DNA of 64,000 bases from Areca catechu (taxonomy: Eukaryota; Streptophyta; Magnoliopsida; Arecales; Arecaceae), in NCBI GenBank assembly GCA_021397845.1, contig CM038046.1, positions 60,778,021-60,842,020 of the forward strand, in the 5' to 3' direction. Within the stretch, counting starts at the first letter, position 1, and each line of letters starts with the position of its first letter. The notes below the pieces were generated by a model. The model was not told where the DNA came from, ran no database searches, and saw only the letters and a list, made by a program, of their open reading frames with translations. The position numbers and the translations under genes are program-made. Of the stretch, positions 57,450-64,000 are shown in pieces.

Positions 57450-58694
57450 ATTGAACCAAGCTAGATGGATCCCATTGTCAAGTTTTTGAACGAGGGCATA
57501 CTACCGGAAGATAAGGCCGAGGCCAAAAAGACCCGCTGGATGGCATCACAGTATGTCATCTTGGATGGGATCCTCTACAAAAGGTCATTCTCTCAGCCTT
57601 TACTGAAATGCCTGGGACCATCAGATGCTGACTACACCTTGAGGGAGGTCCATGAGGGAATATGTGGTGATCACTTGGGGGGCAGGTCCTTAGTTTATAA
57701 AATCATACGCCAAGGATATTATTGGCCCTCCATCCAGAAAGACTCGGCTGACTTCATGCGAAGGTGTGATCAGTGCCAAAGATACGCCAACATTCAAAGG
57801 CAACCAGCGAGTCACCTGACCCAGCTGACAGCCCCCTGGCCTTTTGCCCAATGGGGAATGGATATTCTCGGCCCTTTTCTACCTGCACCGGGATAGAGAA
57901 AATTCCTCCTCGTGGCGATCGACTACTTTACAAAATGGGTTGAGGCCGAACCACTAGCCCAAATCACGAAGGGCAAGGTTGACAATTTCATCATAAATTC
58001 TATCATATTTCGGTTCCGGATCCCACATACGATAATTACTGATAATAGGAGGCAGTTCGATAATTCGAAGTTCAGAGACTTCTGCGCTCGGTACCACATA
58101 CAACGCAGACTAACTTCCATTGCCCATCCACGGTCCAATGGGAAAGCCGAAGTAACTAATCGGACCATTCTCCATGATCTGAAGATGAGGTTGAATGCTG
58201 CCAAAGGACTATGGGCCGAAGAGCTGACATCCGTTCTCTGGGCATATAGAACTACCCCGAGAACGGCCACCGGCGAGTCTCCGTTCAACCTAGCATATGG
58301 TATCGAAGTCGTTCTCCCTATCGAGGTCTCCCTCCAGTCTTTGAAAATCGACAGATATGAAGAGCCAGAAAACTTCGACCGCATGAGGATTGATCTAGAT
58401 CTATTACCAAGCACCGGGCTCCAAGCTCAACTGAAAATGGCGACATACCAGTAGAGAGTCGCCTAGTACTATAATTCCAAAGTAAAGGAGCAAGTTTTCA
58501 TAATCAGGGACATGGTGTTGCGAAGAGTAGAAATCTCCAGGCCAACAGAACAGGGTAAACTTTTTCCCAACTAGGAAGGTCCATACCTGGTTGAAGAAGT
58601 CATACATCCGGGAACGTATCGGCTCAAGACCTTAAAAAAAGAAATTCTATCCCGGCCATGGAATGTACAATACCTTCGCAAATACTATCAATAA
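57450..58694 (+). pseudogene. Tat-3 integrase
   Basis: H2C2 region: HEGICGDHLGGRS then RRCDQCQRY. DDE core: VAIDYFTKWVEAEPLAQI, IITDNRRQF (Gly of TDNG replaced by Arg) and SNGKAEVTNRTI. C-terminal SKVKEQVFIIRDMVLRRVE, ending KYYQ-stop at 58694. Stops at about 57447, 57462, 57894, 58453, 58465 and 58573 interrupt it. No chromodomain. Confidence 0.9.
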
Positions 58695-58878
58695 ACTGAC
58701 CCCCAAGCTTTTTGTGCAAACTTTCCCATCTTTAAGCGGCCTATTACGTCTACAAAACGACAATGGCTTGAATGGCACGATCTGAACAATCTGCCAACGG
58801 CGCAAAGGAGAGTCTGATCCACTCACCTTATCGGCATGTCCGACGAGCACAACAGATGGCCCCATCGGACCACCAAAA

Positions 58879-59100
58879 GATCAAAGGCACAGGGATGATT
58901 CAAGCGACCTACCCTACAGAAAAACTCGAAGACGTACCGGGACGTGCCTAACCAGCCTGCCTTATACTAAAGAAGGCGCAGGGATGGTTTTCGTAACCTA
59001 CCCTATGGGAAATCCGAAAATGCGCCGGGGCAGGCCTGAATAGCCTACCTTGATCACGACAGAAATGCATTAGGACGGCATAAATGCCATGCCCAACGGT
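58879..59100 (+). repeat. Degenerate tandem repeat (about 90 bp) after Tat-3 pol
   Basis: Two to three diverged units, each with a GGCRCAGGGATG box, a CGACCTACCCTA or CGTAACCTACCCTA box, and a CGGGRC..GCCT..CCTACCTT end. It sits between pol and the first antisense gene, as do the arrays of Tat-1 and Tat-2. The rest of 58695-59358 shows no gene. Confidence 0.6.
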
Positions 59101-59358
59101 AAACCCGAAAATGTGCTCAAATAGACCTATGTTGTCCTTCCCGTCATCAACAAGACGCTCATGAGACAGCGTAGCCGATCTTATCTTTCCCTCTCGGATC
59201 ACAAGTGGTCTGGGAAGTCTACACATTTGGCGAATTATAATTCAACAAATCACAGTGGAGATGCGGGAAAAGGTTGGAAAAGTTAAGACATTCCATTTCT
59301 TTTCTAATTTTTTTTTTTAAAAAAAAGAAGAGAGATTGCAGGAATTTGGAAAGCACAT

Positions 59359-59868
59359 TCAATAACCGCCCGCCGGCCCTTTTCCATGCCGGCGGGGGGA
59401 GTCCTGGAAGGAGGATGAAGGGGCCCCAGGGTTCCTCTCCAGATCAGAATCCGACTCCTCGAAGTCGGAGTCAAATTCCTGCCCGGGGAAGGAAACGAAG
59501 GGCTTGATGTTGTCAAGGCCCTTCAAGTCATAAAACTTGAAGGCCTTACCCCTACATTCCCAGAACCCCTGATGGTAGGCATCCAGAGCCGCCCAGGCGA
59601 CCTCCTCCTTGAAGGCAGGTGACGCCTTGAAGTCCACGACGATGTCCGCCGCCTTCTTCTTGGCCTCCGCAGCCTCCGCATTGGCCGCCGCCACCAGGGT
59701 CCTGGCCTCCTCCAGTTGGGCTTCCAGGACTCGAATCCTCCTCTCCAGGCGATCGACGACCGGGCCCTCATCGTCACCCAGCCCGAAAGATATTGGGCTG
59801 CCCCCTGCTCCACCGCTGATGGCCCTTTTCTTTGCCGCTCTCCGGAGTTCTGGAATACTGAACTTCAT
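59359..59868 (-). CDS. Tat-3 short antisense ORF (169 aa, coiled coil), intact
   Basis: I chose the start MKFSIPELRRAAKKRA at 59868, about 80 bp below a TATA box; an upstream in-frame ATG at 59943 lies too close to that box. The protein has a central coiled coil (VVDRLERRIRVLEAQLEEARTL), then DFKASPAFKEEVAWAALDAY then HQGFWECRGKAFKFYDLKGL. This repeats the pattern of exon C of the longer antisense genes (DFRRSSQFQEEINEATLYGY in 60663-61307). The tail is acidic and Pro/Ser-rich. The MKF start also matches exon B of those genes. It looks like a shortened duplicate, with exon B start joined to the exon C end. Function unknown. It has no stops, unlike its neighbours. Confidence 0.65.
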   Translation of the reverse strand: MKFSIPELRRAAKKRAISGGAGGSPISFGLGDDEGPVVDRLERRIRVLEAQLEEARTLVAAANAEAAEAKKKAADIVVDFKASPAFKEEVAWAALDAYHQGFWECRGKAFKFYDLKGLDNIKPFVSFPGQEFDSDFEESDSDLERNPGAPSSSFQDSPRRHGKGPAGGY

Positions 59869-59947
59869 TATAGTAGATTGGTTAAGGAAGAAAAATTTTC
59901 GAAGGAAAGTCTGTGCTACGATGGCTTTCAGTAGGGAAGACAAGGGC

Positions 59948-59956
59948 CTATTTATA
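59948..59956 (-). promoter_or_regulatory. TATA box for the short antisense ORF
   Basis: The minus strand reads TATAAATAG. A start of transcription about 30 bp downstream would leave a leader of roughly 50 nt before the ATG at 59868. Confidence 0.55.
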
Positions 59957-60376
59957 AGAACCTGGCACCCATTAATGGCTAGAACGGAACGTGCTCCATG
60001 CCTTTTCCCAGACGTATTGAAAAATGCTACGTGCTAAAGCTACATTTCGAAATCCCAGGTGGCCGCGCGGAAGCGGCGTGATCACTGATAACCTTTCTCG
60101 GGAATGGAGATCGACGACGCTTTGAATTCGAAACAATCTTCATCGAACGATGACAATATTAATGGTTCCCTTCCGGAAAGAGAAGATATGGCGGCACCTA
60201 GGGCACAGGGGAATGCGCTTGTTCGAATATCGACGCGCCCAACATGAGAAGCGAGAATCGTGATCAATGTCCGTTAATCAACGATCAACGAGAAGGTGAC
60301 ACCTGTCCATCGTGTCTATTTCGAAATGGTCAGGTTACTTATGGTAAAGAAAGACCGGCGTTAGCCTGGCACGATC

Positions 60377-60450
60377 ACGGCCAGTCATCAGCTATGATTA
60401 CAGCTAGTCATCGGCTACGATTATGGCAAGTCATCGGCAATGATAATACG
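60377..60450 (+). repeat. Three-copy 23-24 bp tandem repeat
   Basis: Three units of the type AGTCATCGGCTACGATTATG with small changes, in the gap between the two antisense genes. The rest of 59960-60662 shows no gene. Confidence 0.7.
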
Positions 60451-60662
60451 ACTTTGCTTTGGAATTCGACCAAAAAAGAAGAAGTGGTAAACGTCAAACC
60501 CTCATCAAGGCTAGTAACCTGGCCTAAACCATGTTCAAGAATGTAACACAACGCATATAAAAAGCTGCTTGGAAGTTCGAGAAGCCACTTGGAAATTCAT
60601 AAAACTCATTAATTACATCTTGGAAGAAAGAAGAGATACAAGATCTGGGGCTACTCCAATCC

Positions 60663-62930
60663 CTAAACATCAGGAGGAGGGGACCCAACACTACAAGATT
60701 GTAGCAACCTGTCGATTTGCGCAGCAAGAGCCTCATCGGCTTGGGCCGGGACTGGAGAGCCTTCAATTTGGACTTCCTTCCCAGACCGAACCCCCTTCGG
60801 AGCTGGGGTTGGAGTTGGAACCACCTCCATGCCTTCTACTGAGGCAGGAGCCTCCTCTCCCAAGCGTGGCAACTCTTTAGCCCTGTCAGCCCCTTTGGTT
60901 TGCACCGAAGCTATGCTAATGTCTTCGACTGCAATCGGGATCTCTTCCCTCGAGCCCGATATCTCTTCAGCCACTTCTATGGCCTCGACCTCCTCTTCTT
61001 CTTCGACTACGTTTAAGGAGGGGATGCCAGAAAGATCAAGGTGCGGGAAGGCCCCTCTGACCTTGGTGAGTTCATCATTGAAGCCGTGCTGATAACCATA
61101 CAGGGTTGCCTCATTTATCTCCTCCTGGAATTGTGAGGACCTCCTGAAATCCGCCACGGCGTCACGTGCCAGCTTCCTCAGGGCCGCGGACTCTTTCTTG
61201 GCTTCCTCAAACTCCAAGGCCAACTCTTCAGCCCTCTTGGCAGCCTCCTCAGCTGCCTTGGTCTGACCCTCCAATCTTTCCTGATTCTCCTTGGCAGATT
61301 GCTCCAAGGACTCGAATTGTTTCTAGCTTTTCCTTAACCCTACCCTCTGCTCCGCAATAGTCGACTGGGCACTTTGCAATACGCCCCTCAATTCACGAAC
61401 TTCAGCATCCGCTAGAGCGAGACGGCTCTCCATGGACTGCCTCAGCTCTTCAGCCACCTCTTTTGCAGCTTTGATCGTATAAAGTTCCTCTTTGAGGCTG
61501 TGGATGAGGTTGTCAACGTTCTCCAAGCCTTCCTCCAAAAAGGTGATGTCATAGACCAACTACATCGATAGTATAAGATAATGAGCCAGTTAATCCCTGG
61601 AATGGAAGAGGTGTGGTGGGAACCTTACCTGTTGTAGAGAAGAAAATGCCAAATCATACACCCTACCGAGGCTTCGGCTTTAGATAACTATCAGATCGTG
61701 AGGCAGCAAGGTGTTCTTCAGCGCCCGCCTGGCCACGGCGGGAACCAACAATCCCCCTGTGGGGGAAAACTCCGAAGAATCAGCGGGACGGCTCCCGGTG
61801 GGAGAAGCTTCACACACGGATTCTCTCTCGACTTATGGTGCCTTGTCCCTGTCAGCTGCAGGGGGCAAGACGACGGCACACCTGCCCTCTGAGGCAGGCT
61901 CTCCCTCGTACGGATCAGAGAAGTGTCCGCCGATGAAATTTTGACTGGATGAGGTCCTATTGGGACCCCCCGTCAGCGCCACATCCTCCCTAGAGGTCCC
62001 CCGGGAGTATGTAGTTTCCCGGTCTCCTTCAGGACCTTCTCTTCGGGCCCTTTTCCGAACGGCCGATCTTGTAAGAGGGGCCTGAGCTACCCTCTTCTCA
62101 GAGGTCTGATGGAGCCAACCTAAGCCAGGCTTCATCCTTCCACCTACAAACAGGAAAACACCTCAATGACGACCAAACTACAGCAAGAATGGAAAGAAAG
62201 CGGTAGAAATTTCCGTCAGTATACCTAGCACAGGGAACTTGCTAATCCTTGCAAGATGGAGATTCCTTTTCTCTAACAACTCACTGATGGGAACAACCAC
62301 CGAATCAGTCAGCAAATCATAATCAGATTGATCGACCGCTAAGACCTTCTTTCCATTGTTGGCGGTCAGACGCGGTTCCCTCCAATCGCTGCCAAAACCC
62401 CATGGGTCGACATACAACACAAAAGCAAAAACGGGTTTCCACCCATGAATAGCGCTGGGCATGCCCTTGATAATCTTACGACCTGGTCGAGGGCCAATCA
62501 TCCACCATCCACTACCATGGAAGTCCTTTTTGAGCACGAAAAGGATAGTAAATAAGTTGGTTCTAGGCTCTACATTCGCTATGTGGCACCGGACCAAAAA
62601 ACCACATATGTTCCGAATACTATTCGGAGTCAACTGTGTAGGCACTACTTGATACAGATGGAAGATTTTAATGAAGAACGGGTGAAGAGGAAATCGAAGG
62701 CCGGCTTTCAGATGGTCTTCGTATACAGCCAGACATCTGACGAGGGCTTTGTTCGCTCGTTCCTCGGAGGTGGGGAGGATTAGAGGAAATCCCTTTGGAA
62801 CGTGATAACGTTCTCGGAGATAAGTAATCCTTCCCTAAGAAATAGAAATGGGAATCGATTCTGGACTCACTATGTCATTGACACCCGAAGGCCCAACCTA
62901 TCCCCTTTGGCTCTCTACAGATTCAGCCAT
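60663..62930 (-). pseudogene. Tat-3 antisense three-exon gene (several stops)
   Basis: Exon A 62930-62225 starts MAESVESQRG, has two early TAGs, then RYHVPKGFPLILPTSEERA, AVYEDHLKAGLRFPLHPFF and QLTPNSIRNICGFLV (PF04195-like). Intron 1 62224-62144 (81 bp, GTATAC...TGTAG, phase 1). Exon B 62143-61629 starts GRMKPGLGWLHQ, with two TAA. Intron 2 61628-61560 (69 bp, GTAAGG...TGTAG, phase 0). Exon C 61559-60663 starts LVYDITFLEEGLENVDNLIH, one TAG, then a long coiled coil, DLSGIPSL and an acidic tail. Exon lengths keep the frame at both junctions. Same plan as the Tat-1 and Tat-2 genes. Function unknown. Confidence 0.82.
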
Positions 62931-63530
62931 GGCAAAAGAATGAGACAAGGAGGCAGAAGGAAGATTCTACCTACAAAAAAGGCTGATAGTTGAGAACAAA
63001 GAAAGCTAGACGGGACTGGGAGCACGAGGTTGAAGAATCTTCCTCATCAGGACCTTTCCTCCTTTTCGAAAAGAGACGGGAAAAGCCTAAGGCAGCGCCT
63101 TGAAAAATGGGATTATCTTCAGAAACCCATCACGGATGCTCGAGACAGCTGCGGCCATAAATTGATTTGATGCGGAATGAACCAAAGGTTTTAACCCGTG
63201 CGAATCAATGGCCAAGGTAGAGTATACTCATCATCCAAGGATGGAGAAGAACCATGATCGCCATTCAAATCCCAACTAAAAGATTGGGTTAACCGTCACA
63301 TTGCGGAAAAAGGAGGGACCGTCCTAAGCACGCCTGCTCCCTTTCCACCCTTCAATCAAAGACTGACAGCTGTCCATCACTTGATTTTCGAATCAGCCGG
63401 CAATTATGGGAGATGTCTCAATCATAGATTTTTGCAATCATTCACTGCACCACCTCCTAGGAAGAAAACGACAAATACTCTCACTCTTCGAGGCAAATCT
63501 TTGCTTCGAAGACTGAGAGTAGGGGGCAAC
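62931..63530 (+). other. Non-coding 3' end of Tat-3 and polypurine tract
   Basis: No open frame of interest. It ends in GAGAGTAGGGGGCAAC (63515-63530), the polypurine tract, directly before the LTR. The upstream promoter of the antisense gene should lie here, but I see no convincing TATA box. Confidence 0.7.
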
Positions 63531-64000
63531 TGTTGGGATATATCAGCCCAGGCATGGATCGGTCATCGATTTGACCGGCCAAAGACCACCGACCGAAGAC
63601 ATTCCCTCCGAATCGTGAGCACCATGGGCAAACGAAAGCTCTTGACAGGTCCTCGGCTCTAGAAGATCAAGTCTTCAGCATGGACCAGAGTACGACCTCC
63701 AAAGACATGATCTTTGGATTATGCTGAAGACATAGTTTTCGGTATGCGACAAAGATCAAGTCCATGATCCGTGCCAAAGATACGACATCCGAACTGTCTC
63801 CAATCTCTACAAAACATGACAAGCGATAATTATCCTCAACTATCTCCGGCATGATCATGGCATGTGATTCCAACGGCAGCGCCCCCGGCCTGGCCGCCGG
63901 AACCGCCCTAATAACCACCCACGATCCCTGATTAAGAGAAAGAAAATAACTCCCTTGTCGTAACTGCTGGAGAGAGAAAGAAAACTGTAGGCGGGACAAC
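63531..64000 (+). repeat. 3' LTR of Tat-3 (partial, cut by window end)
   Basis: Starts TGTTGGGATATATC and aligns with 52538-53007 with scattered differences. The window ends before its TATA box. Confidence 0.93.

Larger units (their letters stand above)
52538..64000 (+). mobile_element. Tat-3: Ty3/gypsy Tat element, right end outside window
   Basis: 5' LTR 52538-53245, primer site 53249, one long gag-pol frame with many stops to 58694, a degenerate repeat, two antisense genes (59868-59359 and 62930-60663), polypurine tract 63516-63530, and a 3' LTR starting at 63531 and leaving the window. It inserted into the gag of S1. The two visible LTR segments are alike but differ at several positions. 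Confidence 0.93.

Overview
This window is plant nuclear DNA made almost entirely of nested LTR retrotransposons. I see no intact host gene, no tRNA or rRNA gene, and nothing bacterial. The evidence is plant Ty3/gypsy Tat-lineage elements, Ty1/copia Sirevirus elements with their hallmark polypurine tracts, target-site duplications (TSDs), and GT-AG introns. The mix of families and the GC-rich Tat elements suggest a flowering plant, possibly a monocot such as a palm. The species is a guess.

Layout. At 1-3873 lie remnants of three LTR families (X1, G0, Y1). At 3874-30518 lies an old, 5'-truncated Tat element (Tat-1, + strand) that has been invaded five times: by Y1 at its left edge; by a small non-autonomous LTR element, TRIM-A (7791-10278); by a near-complete Tat element, Tat-2 (10393-23408, TSD GCTCG); by solo LTR X2 (23788-25464, TSD CCTAC); and by solo LTR Y2 (28272-29956, TSD TCAGT). 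At 30519-52537 lies a minus-strand Sirevirus cluster. S0 and S1 share one LTR in tandem, and a complete copy, S2 (34878-48196, TSD CAAGC), sits inside the third ORF of S1. The 3' LTR of S2 carries a second small LTR element, TRIM-B (36127-38756, TSD AAATG). From 52538 to the window end a third Tat element (Tat-3, + strand) interrupts the gag of S1; its right LTR runs off the window.

How the parts work together. Each Tat element has gag, protease, reverse transcriptase, RNase H and integrase on the + strand, then a tandem-repeat block, then a gene on the opposite strand that converges on pol. In all three elements that antisense gene has three exons, and both introns keep the same phase. It encodes a putative gypsy-type transposon (PF04195-like) region, an Ala/Pro-rich region and a coiled-coil tail. 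Each Sirevirus copy has gag, pol and a third env-like ORF on the same strand. All autonomous elements are broken by nonsense or frameshift lesions.

The least ordinary item is the TRIM family. TRIM-A carries two host gene fragments in opposite orientations, abutting within about 11 bp: a plastid sugar-phosphate translocator fragment (closest to XPT) and the start of a clathrin-adaptor AP-1 mu subunit. Its 5' LTR has been replaced by an inverted copy of the LTR end. TRIM-B is structurally intact but carries GC-rich cargo that I do not recognise.
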